DNA of 64,000 bases from an uncultured Aquimarina sp. (GCA_947503835.1 CANNFM010000013.1:62001-126000); one strand, 5' to 3'; positions 17,921 through 27,196 are shown, counted from the first letter of the stretch. Notes: generated by a model not told the origin, from the sequence alone. Made by a program: numbers and translations.

Positions 17921-18577
17921 ATGAATAATACATCGTTTTTATGTTCTTGGAGTGGGGGAAAAGACAGTTGCTACGCACTTCATGTTGCTGCTGCACAAGG
18001 GCTAACTCCTGTTGTTTTACTTAATGTATTGAATGAATACGGTGATCGGTCCCGATCGCACGGAATTCCAAAAGAAATACTCGAAGCTCAAGCCGATGCC
18101 CTGGCATTGCCTATCCATTTTTTTGAAAGCACCTGGAGTGATTATGAGCGATTGTATATTCAAAACTTAAAATCACTAACAGAAGCCTATACTCTAAATG
18201 CATCAGTATTTGGTGATATTGATATCGAATCTCACAAAGCCTGGGAAGAGAAAGTTTCTAATGCGGCGGGACTAAAAGCTATCTTACCAATATGGCAACG
18301 GCCCAGAAGAAAGTTGGTGATTGATATGATTGATTATGGAATCGAAGCCATTATTGTTTCTTGTAATCACACGTTGGGACCTGATTTTTTGGGAAGAATG
18401 GTGGACAAAGAATTAATCAAAGATCTAGAGGATATAGGTGTAGACGCTTGTGGAGAAAATGGCGAATATCATACTTTGGTCGTTAATGCTCCTCTTTTTA
18501 AGAACAAATTGGAAATTGGTATTTTAGACAAAGAAAAAACGTCTAACTATAATTTTTTGAGCATAGAATTGATTTAG
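17921..18577 (+). CDS. DUF71/COG2102 PP-loop ATPase (Dph6-like), B12-locus type
   Basis: A 218-residue adenine-nucleotide alpha-hydrolase with the PP-loop SGGKDS at residues 11-16 and the family's C-terminal GEYHTLVV motif (preceded by CGEN). Archaeal and eukaryotic members amidate diphthine (Dph6). Bacteria lack diphthamide, and comparative genomics has linked a bacterial DUF71 group to B12 salvage, which fits its place between btuF and cobC. It is divergent from btuF and convergent with cobC. The reaction is not established; an ATP-dependent amidation or corrinoid side-chain role is inference. Confidence 0.75.
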   Translation: MNNTSFLCSWSGGKDSCYALHVAAAQGLTPVVLLNVLNEYGDRSRSHGIPKEILEAQADALALPIHFFESTWSDYERLYIQNLKSLTEAYTLNASVFGDIDIESHKAWEEKVSNAAGLKAILPIWQRPRRKLVIDMIDYGIEAIIVSCNHTLGPDFLGRMVDKELIKDLEDIGVDACGENGEYHTLVVNAPLFKNKLEIGILDKEKTSNYNFLSIELI

Positions 18578-18614
18578 ATTAATCAGAAATTAAAATAGAG
18601 AAGTATAAAACGGG

Positions 18615-19133
18615 TTAAATAACGATGACCTCTCCGTAAGCTATTTTAATGGCAAAAGAATCTTTAAGATCTATTTGTCGAATGTTTGAAAGTAATGCTC
18701 TCATGGGGCCTGCATGAGTGACTATAATAATTTTTTCTTCAGATATAAGCTCTAAAGAGTTGTAGAAATTTAATATTCGTTGCTGAAGCATCACATAAGA
18801 TTCACCATTGGGAACCTGAATATTTACAAAATCTTTCATCCAAGGATCAAGCACATTGCTATGAATTGCATCCCAAGGTTGTAACTCCCAATCCCCAAAG
18901 TTTAATTCTTTTAAGCGATTGTCAAACGTTATTTCTTTTTTGAAGGTTTTTGCCAATAATTTACACCGTTGCAAAGGACTGCTATATACTTTAGAAATCT
19001 CTTTAATAGGAATCTGTTCATGAATTTTTTCAACTTCTGATAGAAAAGAATCCGTAATCCCCAGATCGCTTTGTCCATAGCAAATACCTTTTTCGATATT
19101 CGGAGTTGTATGTCTTACCAGATATATTTCCAT
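18615..19133 (-). CDS. cobC: Alpha-ribazole phosphatase (histidine phosphatase family)
   Basis: A 172-residue histidine phosphatase with the LVRHTTP catalytic RH motif at residues 5-11 (His8), the second catalytic His in VTHAGPM near 140, and GICYGQSD after the RHG motif, a feature of CobC. It removes the phosphate from alpha-ribazole 5'-phosphate or adenosylcobalamin 5'-phosphate in nucleotide-loop assembly. Its start overlaps the cobS stop by 19 bp, and it is the last gene of the cobU-cobT-cobS-cobC operon. Confidence 0.9.
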   Translation of the reverse strand: MEIYLVRHTTPNIEKGICYGQSDLGITDSFLSEVEKIHEQIPIKEISKVYSSPLQRCKLLAKTFKKEITFDNRLKELNFGDWELQPWDAIHSNVLDPWMKDFVNIQVPNGESYVMLQQRILNFYNSLELISEEKIIIVTHAGPMRALLSNIRQIDLKDSFAIKIAYGEVIVI

Positions 19134-19879
19134 AGCACTATAAAGGTAAGGTAAAATAGCATTTCGCTAAGTTGTTGTACTGCACCAGCACAATCTCCTG
19201 TTTGACCACCAATCCATTTTTTAAATTTAGCTCCCAAGAACATTTTAGAAAGATACATAGGGATCAATGTAAGGAAGATCATAGGGTTTTTGAAAAAAAG
19301 TAAAGGTGCAATTCCGAATAAACCACTTATCAATACCATTTGCAGACTCATGCTTTTTGCAGCGGGTTTGGCCTTGCTGTCTTCTGTATCCCGTACATAC
19401 GGATGTGTAAAGATTAATGTAGTAGCAATGAATCGACTGAGGCTATGCCCAGAGATGATTATTAAAGGAATATAATATACTTCAGTTTCTCGTAATGCTG
19501 CGAATTTTATAGACAAGATTAATAGTAATCCAATGGTTCCGTACGTTCCCAGACGTGAATCTTTCATAATCAAAAGAATCTTGTCTTTGGTCCAGCCACC
19601 GCCAAAACCATCGCACACATCTGCGAAACCATCCTCATGAAATGCTCCCGTAGTATAAATGGTAGCAAACATGGATAGTAGCAATGAGATTTCTGTTGAA
19701 AAAACAAAAGATGCTCCGTAAAAAACCAAAGCACCAATACCGCCAACGATGATTCCAACTAAAGGAAAATATTTTGAACTAAGCTTTAAATATTCAGGAT
19801 CATGATTCACCCATTTGGGGCAAGGGATTCGGGTAAAAAACATTAAAGCGGTGAAGAAAATATGGATCTCTTTTTTCAT
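19115..19879 (-). CDS. cobS: Adenosylcobinamide-GDP ribazoletransferase
   Basis: A 254-residue integral membrane enzyme that joins GDP-cobinamide to alpha-ribazole(-P). Characteristic segments are FFTRIPCPKW near the N-terminus, the acidic FHEDGFADVCDGFGGGW motif (residues about 80-96) that binds metal and the nucleotide, and KDSRLGTYG soon after. Several membrane helices follow. It is in the cobU-cobT-cobS-cobC order and overlaps cobC. Confidence 0.93.
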   Translation of the reverse strand: MKKEIHIFFTALMFFTRIPCPKWVNHDPEYLKLSSKYFPLVGIIVGGIGALVFYGASFVFSTEISLLLSMFATIYTTGAFHEDGFADVCDGFGGGWTKDKILLIMKDSRLGTYGTIGLLLILSIKFAALRETEVYYIPLIIISGHSLSRFIATTLIFTHPYVRDTEDSKAKPAAKSMSLQMVLISGLFGIAPLLFFKNPMIFLTLIPMYLSKMFLGAKFKKWIGGQTGDCAGAVQQLSEMLFYLTFIVLWKYIW

Positions 19880-19929
19880 TGAGCTAAACTTGGTTAATCA
19901 TTTCCATAAAGACAGAAATTTTTATTAAA

Positions 19930-20967
19930 TTATTCATTACTAGAGACCCCAGCACTTTCAAAACTAGCCATGTTGTTTAAGAAAGCGACTGCGGATTTTA
20001 CAATAGGATAGGCTATGGCGGCCCCAGTACCTTCTCCCAACCTCATGCCAAGGTTAATGAGTGGTTTTTTATTCAGAAAATCAAGCATTTTTTGATGACC
20101 TTGCTCCCCAGAGGTATGCGCAAATATACAATAGTGTAGAACTTCTGGGTATATATAATGAGCTGCTAGTAATGCTGCAGTTACTATAAAACCATCTATA
20201 ATGATCGTCATTTTAAGCTCTGCTGCTCTAAAAATAGCTCCTACGATCATAGCGATCTCAAAACCACCATAATACATCAAAATATCTGTATCGGTAGAAG
20301 GAGTATATTTACCATAGGCATCAGCCAGGATTTTCTGTTTTATTTTAATCGCTTCGGCATCAAGCCCTGTACCCGAACCAACGCATTCTTCAACAGGTAG
20401 TCTTGTATAAAAGGACATTAATAATGATGCAGAAGATGTATTACCGATTCCCATCTCGCCAAAACCTATGATATTGCAACCATCGTTATACGTTTCAGTA
20501 ACTATATCGGCTCCTTTTTTTATGGCTTGGCTACATTGTTCTACGTTCATAGCGGGTCTTTCTTGATAATTTTTGGTTCCAAAACCAATTTTTGCATCAA
20601 TTAACCCAGGTACTCCATTAAAATTATGATTGACTCCGGCATCCACGATTTTAAGATCAATATTATTTTGTTTGCAAAAAACATTAATGGCCGCCCCTTC
20701 ATTAAGAAAATTATATACCATTTGCGCAGTAACTTCTTGTGGATACGGATTTACTTCGCCTTTTTTTGCAATACCATGGTCCCCCGCAAATACAATAATT
20801 GTGGGGTTAGTGAGATGGGGTTGATCTGTATTTTGAATCATCCCTATTTGCAATGCAATCTCTTCTAGTGTTCCCAGGGCCCCAATAGGTTTTGTTTTAT
20901 TATTAATTTTAGATTGAAGGGCCTTTTCTAAGCTCTTGTTTGAAACATATTCAATATTAAAATCCAT
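19930..20967 (-). CDS. cobT: Nicotinate-nucleotide--dimethylbenzimidazole phosphoribosyltransferase
   Basis: A 345-residue CobT, the family's usual length. It activates the lower-ligand base by transferring ribose phosphate from nicotinate mononucleotide. Recognisable motifs are KPIGALGTLE (N-terminal), FAGDHG, the FGEMGIGNTSSASLL active-site loop, and the C-terminal MRLGEGTGAA containing the catalytic Glu. It lies 12 bp after cobU, so it is co-transcribed. Confidence 0.95.
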   Translation of the reverse strand: MDFNIEYVSNKSLEKALQSKINNKTKPIGALGTLEEIALQIGMIQNTDQPHLTNPTIIVFAGDHGIAKKGEVNPYPQEVTAQMVYNFLNEGAAINVFCKQNNIDLKIVDAGVNHNFNGVPGLIDAKIGFGTKNYQERPAMNVEQCSQAIKKGADIVTETYNDGCNIIGFGEMGIGNTSSASLLMSFYTRLPVEECVGSGTGLDAEAIKIKQKILADAYGKYTPSTDTDILMYYGGFEIAMIVGAIFRAAELKMTIIIDGFIVTAALLAAHYIYPEVLHYCIFAHTSGEQGHQKMLDFLNKKPLINLGMRLGEGTGAAIAYPIVKSAVAFLNNMASFESAGVSSNE

Positions 20968-20979
20968 ATAAGGTTTCAG

Positions 20980-21492
20980 TTATTTAGAATTTTTAATGTC
21001 TACAGGAATACCAGAGACCATTAATATGGCTTTATCTGCATGTTTGGCTATATGTTGATTCATCCAACCTTGTAATTCGGTAAATTTTCTACCTACTTCT
21101 GTGGCAGCATGCACTCCCATTCCGATTTCGTTAGAGATGATAATAAGGGTAGCATCTATAGTCAAAAGTTTATCAAACTCATCTTTGGCTTGGGATAACG
21201 ATAATTCTATATCATTTTTTGTATCCACAAAGAAATTTGTTAGCCATAGCGTAACACAGTCAATCACCACAACACTTTTATTTTGGATTACTTTAGAAAG
21301 CTCCTTTTCTTCTTCTATAGATGTCCATCGTTGATCGCGATCTGCAATATGCCGATCTATGCGCTTACGGTGATTATCATCCCATATTCGTGATGTAGCG
21401 AGATAGAATGGATTGTTAGAGAGCTGCAATGCAAGGTTTTGTGCATAGCTACTTTTGCCAGAGCGTTCTCCTCCTGTAATGTAATACAACAT
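20980..21492 (-). CDS. cobU: Adenosylcobinamide kinase / adenosylcobinamide-phosphate guanylyltransferase
   Basis: 170 residues from the ATG at 21492; a TTG one codon upstream is less likely. It phosphorylates adenosylcobinamide and transfers GMP to it. The P-loop is GGERSGKSS at residues 7-15, and the family's VTLWLTNFF and ISNEIGMGVH segments follow. It is first in the cobU-cobT-cobS-cobC operon and divergent from the riboswitch-controlled TonB receptor, sharing about 450 bp of upstream DNA. No riboswitch is evident on the minus strand. Confidence 0.93.
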   Translation of the reverse strand: MLYYITGGERSGKSSYAQNLALQLSNNPFYLATSRIWDDNHRKRIDRHIADRDQRWTSIEEEKELSKVIQNKSVVVIDCVTLWLTNFFVDTKNDIELSLSQAKDEFDKLLTIDATLIIISNEIGMGVHAATEVGRKFTELQGWMNQHIAKHADKAILMVSGIPVDIKNSK

Positions 21493-21591
21493 CAATATTG
21501 GTTTTTAAGAGGGTAAAGTTAATCGAATACATTATTTATTTGTTAAAGTAATCTCAATTTCCTTAAAATATAATACATTCGCGCAGAATTT

Positions 21592-21850
21592 TGGTTCTGA
21601 TATCCTTTTCATAAGGGTAGAAGATTAAAAGGGAATCAGGTGAAATGAAGTACGAAGGAAGAAGTACGAATTACGATTTTTTAATCGTAACTCTACTCTA
21701 AATATCGTAATCAGTATTCCTGAGCTGTTCCCGCAACTGTATGCTTTGTCCCGATTTGGGATGTTTGTTGTTACTTCTTTTGAAACCACTGCCGAGATAG
21801 GTGGGAAGGTAAACAACAAGACGCAAGCCAGGAGACCTGCCTTTATTCAA
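21592..21850 (+). promoter_or_regulatory. Cobalamin riboswitch upstream of the TonB receptor
   Basis: Conserved parts appear in order: GGGAATCAGGTGAAA (21631-21645), GCTGTTCCCGCAACTGTA (21724-21741), CCACTGCCGAGATAGGTGGG (21787-21806) and the B12 box AGCCAGGAGACCTGCC (21826-21841). It lies about 90 nt upstream of the TonB-receptor start. Between the first two conserved blocks is an insert of about 70 nt (21646-21715) with a perfect 8-bp stem, 4-nt loop hairpin at 21671-21690. The downstream leader to 21938 is the expression platform. High adenosylcobalamin should lower receptor expression. Confidence 0.93.
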
Positions 21851-21938
21851 TGATAAGTCAAACTTTCGGGATAATAGTTTGGGTATGGGTAAACTACATA
21901 CTTTTTTCCGGTAATTGTAATAATTAAGTATTTAAGTA

Positions 21939-23888
21939 ATGAACAAAAAAGTATTTTTTGGGGCTGCATTTTTAATGCTGGGATCTTCTTATGTCATTGG
22001 GCAAGAAGTCGCGTCTGAAGAGAATGTAAATGTAAACGAATTAGAAGAGGTATTTGTTTCTTCTTCTAAATTTGGTTTAAAACGAGAACAAATCGGTAAG
22101 GTAATCACTAAGATTACCTCTGAAGAATTAGAGCGTAGTCAAGGACAATCTGTGGCTACTGTGCTTACCAAAACTGCAGGGGTATTTATTAATGGAAACG
22201 GCAGTGCACCGGGGCAAAATCTTGGAGTTTATGTTCGTGGAGGACGAAATCGCCAAGTCGTGATTAGAGTAGATGGCGTAACGGTGAGTGATCCTTCAAC
22301 ATCGGCAGGAGATTTTGATTTACGATTATTATCGGTTAATCAAATTCAAGAAATTGAAATCCTTAAAGGAGCATCAAGTACCTTATATGGTTCTGGAGCT
22401 GCGGCTGCAGTGATTAATATTACGACTAAGTCTGAGAGTAAAGATAAAGTTGCTGCAAATTTTCAGTCTAGTATAGGAACGAATCAATCTCAAGAAGATC
22501 AAGATTATGATATTAATGATTTTGTTAACCTAGCCTCTATTAATGGAACTTTAGGGAAAGTAAGTTACCTAGCAAGTTTTGGAAATCAATTTACTGATGG
22601 ATTATCGGCTGCAGAAGCAGAAGGAGCAGAGAGTGACCCATTTTCGAAGTATAATGCATATGCCAAACTTGGATATAAATGGAATAACAATTTTAGGTTT
22701 CATTTTTTCGGAAATCTAGATGAGTATAAGAGTGATTTTGATACCGGTGCGGGAGTAGACGGTGATAATAGAATTGTTAGTCAGCAGTTAAGAGCAGGGT
22801 CTTTTTGGGAAGTAAAATATCCAAACGGTAGTTTTACGGCAACCAATAGTTATGCTTCTTTAGAAAGAGATCTTACCGGATCTAGCTTTCCTTCAAAATA
22901 CCAAGGTGATGTATTTACATTTGATGCTTACAATAAGTATACTTTTGATAATACATTCTATACAGTTATAGGAGCAAACGGTTCATATAGTGATTTTAAT
23001 CTATTAAGTATCCCATTTGGAAATACCGATCTAGAAGAGACCATTAGTGATGAAGATGCAGAATTTGATATTATAGATCCTTATGTTAATGTGGTATATA
23101 CTTCTGATTTTGGTTTAAATGTTAATGCCGGCGCTAGATTAAATATACATAGTGCCTACGGAAATCAAATGGTATATAACCTGAATCCTTCATATACATA
23201 TACATTTGGAGATAATTACCTTAAGGGGCTAGCATCGTATAGTACAGCGTATATCACGCCATCATTATTTCAATTATTTGATACTGCATTTTTTTCTGGA
23301 AATCCAGATTTAGAACCTGAAGAAAGTACTACTATAGAAGCTGGGGTTGAATTATCTCATGAAAAGAGGGCTACAGTTAGTGTTGTTTATTTTAATAGAA
23401 ACTCAGAAAATTTTATCACGTTTGATCCTAATACATTTGTGAATTTGAATTCAGTAAATGATATAGAGGTAGATGGGATAGAGGTAGAGCTATCGGCAAA
23501 AGTTTTAGAAGATAAATTATCGTTTAATGGTAATTATACGTACACCAATATTGAAAAATTGGAGGATAATATTAGAATTCCTGAGCATATGATTAATGCC
23601 AGTGTAGGATATCAATTAGGAGAAAAGACGTACACTTCTTTAAGTTATCAATTTAATACAGAACGTGCAGATAATGATTTTGCTAATGCCGACCCGGTTA
23701 CTTTTGAACCAGCCAGGGTTACTCTAGATGACTATGGAGTATTAGATTTTTACATTAGCCATAAAGTATTAAAAAACTTTAGTATTTATGCCGCGCTGAA
23801 TAACATTACTAATGAAGAGTATCAGGAGATTTTTGGATTTAGTACCAAAGGAAGAAATGCAAGAATCGGATTTAATTTAGATTTTTAA
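21939..23888 (+). CDS. btuB: TonB-dependent vitamin B12 receptor
   Basis: A 649-residue outer-membrane TonB-dependent receptor. The signal peptide is about 1-21 (cut after IGQ). The plug domain follows with VRGGRNRQVVIRVDGV and EILKGASSTLYGSGAAAAVINITTK, then the barrel, ending in RIGFNLDF with a terminal Phe. Length is close to E. coli BtuB (about 600). A cobalamin riboswitch lies directly upstream and B12 salvage genes are divergent, so corrinoid uptake is well supported. It ends in a strong terminator. Confidence 0.93.
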   Translation: MNKKVFFGAAFLMLGSSYVIGQEVASEENVNVNELEEVFVSSSKFGLKREQIGKVITKITSEELERSQGQSVATVLTKTAGVFINGNGSAPGQNLGVYVRGGRNRQVVIRVDGVTVSDPSTSAGDFDLRLLSVNQIQEIEILKGASSTLYGSGAAAAVINITTKSESKDKVAANFQSSIGTNQSQEDQDYDINDFVNLASINGTLGKVSYLASFGNQFTDGLSAAEAEGAESDPFSKYNAYAKLGYKWNNNFRFHFFGNLDEYKSDFDTGAGVDGDNRIVSQQLRAGSFWEVKYPNGSFTATNSYASLERDLTGSSFPSKYQGDVFTFDAYNKYTFDNTFYTVIGANGSYSDFNLLSIPFGNTDLEETISDEDAEFDIIDPYVNVVYTSDFGLNVNAGARLNIHSAYGNQMVYNLNPSYTYTFGDNYLKGLASYSTAYITPSLFQLFDTAFFSGNPDLEPEESTTIEAGVELSHEKRATVSVVYFNRNSENFITFDPNTFVNLNSVNDIEVDGIEVELSAKVLEDKLSFNGNYTYTNIEKLEDNIRIPEHMINASVGYQLGEKTYTSLSYQFNTERADNDFANADPVTFEPARVTLDDYGVLDFYISHKVLKNFSIYAALNNITNEEYQEIFGFSTKGRNARIGFNLDF

Positions 23889-23908
23889 CGCCAATATTAG
23901 TATATATA

Positions 23909-23944
23909 AAAAACTCCTAAACTTTTCGTTTAGGAGTTTTTTAC
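23909..23944 (+). terminator. Terminator after btuB
   Basis: AAACTCCTAAAC pairs with GTTTAGGAGTTT (loop TTTTC), with A and T runs on either side, so it could act in both directions, also for the convergent S41 protease gene. Confidence 0.9.
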
Positions 23945-23965
23945 TCGATAATCGAGATTTAAATG

Positions 23966-23985
23966 TTCCGAGGCTTGCCTCGGAA
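23966..23985. repeat. Small palindromic repeat TTCCGAGG
   Basis: TTCCGAGG-CTTG-CCTCGGAA is a perfect 8-bp stem, 4-nt loop hairpin, more GC-rich than its surroundings. It is followed by a second GC-rich stretch (about 24003-24030). I read it as a short extragenic palindrome lying between convergent genes. Confidence 0.55.
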
Positions 23986-24063
23986 TCAAAATTATTTTCC
24001 AACCGATGCCTTGCGGGCTTGCCCCTAGGTAGTTTACTTAATTTTTTTGTCTCTATATCTTGA

Positions 24064-25482
24064 TTATTGTTGTCGACGATACATAATCTCATAATCTCGA
24101 TTAAGTATATTACTATTTCCTATATCATCTATGTGTATTACATCAGATTTTTGTTTACCTCTAACGGCTCCTGTAATGTTATCCAAAGCAGCTTTTAGTA
24201 AAGGCTCATTTTCGTCTCCTAGTATTCCAAGATTGGTATAGTCTTCTTCTAAAGCCACCTCAGGTGTGAAGCCATCAAAGTAGTCTGTAAAACCGGCAGA
24301 ATTTATAGATTTAAGAACTAAGGGTTGCATAGCGTAAGTATGTCCTGTATTGGCTCCTTGTCTACGAAAGTTGTCAGAATCATATACTGTAATTGATGCT
24401 TGAAATTTACCTCTGGTCGTATCACCAACTTGTACAACATTTATATAAGGATCCAGGCCATTAATCACTAGTTCGCTGGCAGAAGCAGAACTTGTGGTGG
24501 TTAGGATGTGTAGTCTTAACAGATTTAAGCTGTTGATTGCTTCACCGCCTCTGATCTCATTATCAAACAGATTAATAAGTCTACCCGGGTCATTTTCTAA
24601 AAATTCTTGCTGAAACTCATCATTCCATTCCTCTGTAGTAAACACCTTTTCATTAAATTGCCCGGTAATCATACTCGATAAATCCTTGGCAGTTTCTACA
24701 TCACCACCTCCATTATACCTTAAATCTAAGACCAGTTCGGTAACATTATCCGATTTAAGTTTTGCAAAAGCTGCGTTTAGCTGTGTGTCAAAATCTCCTG
24801 TAAAGGCATTGTACATAAGATACCCAACAAGATTACCACCTACATCCAGAGTTTTATTAATAAAAATTGGATTTTCGGTATACTGCACTTTGTTTAGAGT
24901 TACAGATGTTCCGGTTGGAGTAACATTAGTGCCATCAAATGTAGCTAAGCCAATAGTATAAGTGTCTGGATTTAGTAATGTTGTAAAGTTACTATCGGTT
25001 ATCTGAGTGTCATCTATAGTATTAAAAATATCTCCCCGCTTTATTCCTTTAGCTTCAGCATCGGTCCCCGGAAGCACGTAACGTACATACCCAAATACAT
25101 TAGAAGGATTATCTGGATAACGTTTCAAACCAAATTCCATCCCATTATTTCTTGTAATACCGTCAAAAGCTTGTTCTAAAGCTACATAGTCATCTACCAA
25201 AAAACTAAATTCATCGATATTAGACTTTAAGGCTTCAAAAATAGTTTCGGGAGAAGAAAACCCTCTTAAGTACTCGTTATATTGGGCATCCGAAGAAAAT
25301 CGATTATCCTGAAGATCAGGAACATCGCTTTTATAAAGGTACCAGGTTCTCATTCCTTTATAGATAAAATCATTTATTTCAATTGTACCAGTAACCTGAG
25401 GAACATCATCATTGTCATCAAAACATCCAACAAACAGGCTTCCCAATAGAAGCAATAGCACAAAATGCTTCAAATATTTCAT
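24064..25482 (-). CDS. S41 family peptidase lipoprotein (C-terminal processing protease-like)
   Basis: A 472-residue lipoprotein; the signal ends in FVGC (Cys20). A PDZ-like region spans about 118-205, with the typical VLPGTDAEAKGIKRGD segment. The S41 catalytic domain follows with DLRYNGGGD (253-261) and the nucleophile-bearing TSSASASEL (330-337). Family members cleave unstructured C-termini; here it would act at the periplasmic or outer-membrane face. The substrate is unknown. It is convergent with btuB and divergent from the ECF sigma factor. Confidence 0.88.
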   Translation of the reverse strand: MKYLKHFVLLLLLGSLFVGCFDDNDDVPQVTGTIEINDFIYKGMRTWYLYKSDVPDLQDNRFSSDAQYNEYLRGFSSPETIFEALKSNIDEFSFLVDDYVALEQAFDGITRNNGMEFGLKRYPDNPSNVFGYVRYVLPGTDAEAKGIKRGDIFNTIDDTQITDSNFTTLLNPDTYTIGLATFDGTNVTPTGTSVTLNKVQYTENPIFINKTLDVGGNLVGYLMYNAFTGDFDTQLNAAFAKLKSDNVTELVLDLRYNGGGDVETAKDLSSMITGQFNEKVFTTEEWNDEFQQEFLENDPGRLINLFDNEIRGGEAINSLNLLRLHILTTTSSASASELVINGLDPYINVVQVGDTTRGKFQASITVYDSDNFRRQGANTGHTYAMQPLVLKSINSAGFTDYFDGFTPEVALEEDYTNLGILGDENEPLLKAALDNITGAVRGKQKSDVIHIDDIGNSNILNRDYEIMYRRQQ

Positions 25483-25631
25483 AGTATCTTTTTTTGTTTA
25501 GGCGTTAAATGTAACTATTTATTATAATTTTAAAAAAGATTGTAACAAATTACATAGGTAGTCGTCTCCCTTATATAAAGCTAACAAACCTTTTAGGAGG
25601 CAAGTAGGGTTTTATAAACAACCAATCAAAA

Positions 25632-26141
25632 ATGAAAGAAAGAGCATTTATAACGCTTACTAATGGATTTAAGGATAAACTTTTTAGATTAGCCAAGCGT
25701 TTACTAGTGAGTAATGAAGAGGCAGAAGATGCTACACAAGAAGTGTTACTTAAGCTTTGGAGGAATAAAGGTAAAATGGCTGAGTATAAAAATGTAGAAG
25801 CTTTTGCAATGACAATGACTAAGAATTACTGTTTTGATAAGCTAAAGGCAAAAGAAACGGCAAACCTTAAAATTGTTCATAGTAATTATAAAGACGAGCG
25901 ACCTTCATTACAACGAGAATTAGAAGCAAAGGATAGTCTGGACTGGGTAGGTAGGATAATGAATGATCTGCCAGAACAACAACGAATGATTATCCAGCTT
26001 AGAGATATAGAACAATATGATAATGCAGAGATTGCAAAGATGTTAAAGATTAACGAAACTGCGGTTAGAGTAGCATTATCAAGAGGAAGAAAAAAAATTA
26101 GAGAAGAATTAATAAAAAAGCATAATTATGGAGTTGTCTAA
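25632..26141 (+). CDS. ECF sigma factor
   Basis: A 169-residue RNA polymerase sigma-70 factor of the ECF group. Region 2 has RLAKRLLVSNEEAEDATQEVLLKLW (residues about 16-40); region 4 has LPEQQRMIIQLRDIEQYDNAEIAKMLKINETAVRVALSRGRKKIRE (about 110-155), a helix-turn-helix. The next gene overlaps by 14 bp and encodes a small single-pass protein that could act as its anti-sigma or membrane regulator. Targets are unknown. Confidence 0.93.
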   Translation: MKERAFITLTNGFKDKLFRLAKRLLVSNEEAEDATQEVLLKLWRNKGKMAEYKNVEAFAMTMTKNYCFDKLKAKETANLKIVHSNYKDERPSLQRELEAKDSLDWVGRIMNDLPEQQRMIIQLRDIEQYDNAEIAKMLKINETAVRVALSRGRKKIREELIKKHNYGVV

Positions 26142-26559
26142 CATAGAAAAATTACTTGAAAAGTATTTCGAAGGCGAAACGACCATTTCTGAAGAAAAAG
26201 AATTAAAGGTTTATTTTACCAGAGAAACTGTGCCGTCGCATCTAGAGAGATACAAAGATATGTTTCAGTACTTTTCTGAAGAGAGCACCATAACTGCTAC
26301 TAAGGATTTAAAATTAAATACCGGCAGAACACGTACATATACATGGGTTGGTATTGCAGCATCTGTAGCTTTGATTGCGGGGATATTTTTAACAAAAACT
26401 ACGCCATCTGAACCTATTGATACTTTTGAAGATCCAGAAATAGCATTACAGGAAACCAAAAAAATCCTCAATTTGGTTTCTCAATATATGAATGAGGGTA
26501 AACAGGAGTTAGTGTACCTGAACAAATTTGAAAACACTAAAAATAAGTTTATAAAGTAA
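26128..26559 (+). CDS. Small single-pass membrane protein, candidate anti-sigma factor
   Basis: 143 residues. The N-terminus (MELSNIEKLLEKYFEGETTISEEKELKVYF) resembles the cytoplasmic N-terminal part of many Bacteroidota sigma-associated proteins. One transmembrane helix lies at about 72-90 (WVGIAASVALIAGIFL), leaving a C-terminal about 50 residues outside. It overlaps the sigma gene by 14 bp, so the two are co-translated. The anti-sigma role is inferred from this position; no FecR or zinc anti-sigma motif is visible. Confidence 0.6.
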   Translation: MELSNIEKLLEKYFEGETTISEEKELKVYFTRETVPSHLERYKDMFQYFSEESTITATKDLKLNTGRTRTYTWVGIAASVALIAGIFLTKTTPSEPIDTFEDPEIALQETKKILNLVSQYMNEGKQELVYLNKFENTKNKFIK

Positions 26560-26603
26560 AAAAAATGATGAGTACTTTTTTAGTACAACCTAAAATTTAA
26601 ATT

Positions 26604-27140
26604 ATGAAAAAGTTAGCAATAGTCTTAATACTAGCTGTTATACCATATGTGTCAAATGCACAAAGTTATTTTGATAAATATGAGAACATGAAAGATGTTA
26701 CCTCTATGGTAATGACCAGTAAAATGTTTAAGCTTTTAAGCAAGATTGATCTTGAGAGCCAAGATGAAGAAACACAACAATATCTTGATCTGGTAGAGAA
26801 TATTAACAACATCAAAGTCTTTGTTACCGAAAACAAAGAAGTGAGTAACAAAATGCGTAGCGATGTAAGTAATTATCTCAAAAGTTCTTCTTTAGATGAG
26901 TTAATGCGTATTAAAAGTGATGATGGAGAAAATATTAAATTCTACATCAAGCCAGGAAGTGATGAGGATCATGTAAGGGAGTTGTTTATGTATCTCGAAG
27001 GAAATGAAAGCAAAGATGGTCCTGAAACGGTAATATTAACGATTACAGGTAATATAGACCTAAAACAAGTGTCTAAACTTGCAAAAGATCTTAACATCCC
27101 GGGTGGGAAGGAATTAAAGAATGTAAAAAAAGGTAATTAA
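26604..27140 (+). CDS. DUF4252 protein, secreted
   Basis: 178 residues with a signal peptide (1-19, cut after NAQ) and a DUF4252-like domain: the SYFDKYENMKDVTSMVMTSKMFKLLS start, the NNIKVFVTE strand, and a C-terminal TGNIDLKQVSKLAKDLNIPGG segment. The domain's function is unknown. It belongs to the ECF sigma operon (about 45 bp spacing), and a strong hairpin separates it from the second DUF4252 gene, so both may report the same envelope signal. Confidence 0.75.
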   Translation: MKKLAIVLILAVIPYVSNAQSYFDKYENMKDVTSMVMTSKMFKLLSKIDLESQDEETQQYLDLVENINNIKVFVTENKEVSNKMRSDVSNYLKSSSLDELMRIKSDDGENIKFYIKPGSDEDHVRELFMYLEGNESKDGPETVILTITGNIDLKQVSKLAKDLNIPGGKELKNVKKGN

Positions 27141-27156
27141 CAGTCTTACCTAGTAT

Positions 27157-27196
27157 AACCAGGCTTCTTAGAATCTAAATTCTAAGAAGCCTGGTT
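27157..27196 (+). terminator. Strong hairpin between the two DUF4252 genes
   Basis: An 18-bp near-perfect stem (AACCAGGCTTCTTAGAAT with its complement, loop CTAA) is followed by TTTAAT. It probably terminates or attenuates transcription before the second DUF4252 gene. Confidence 0.8.
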
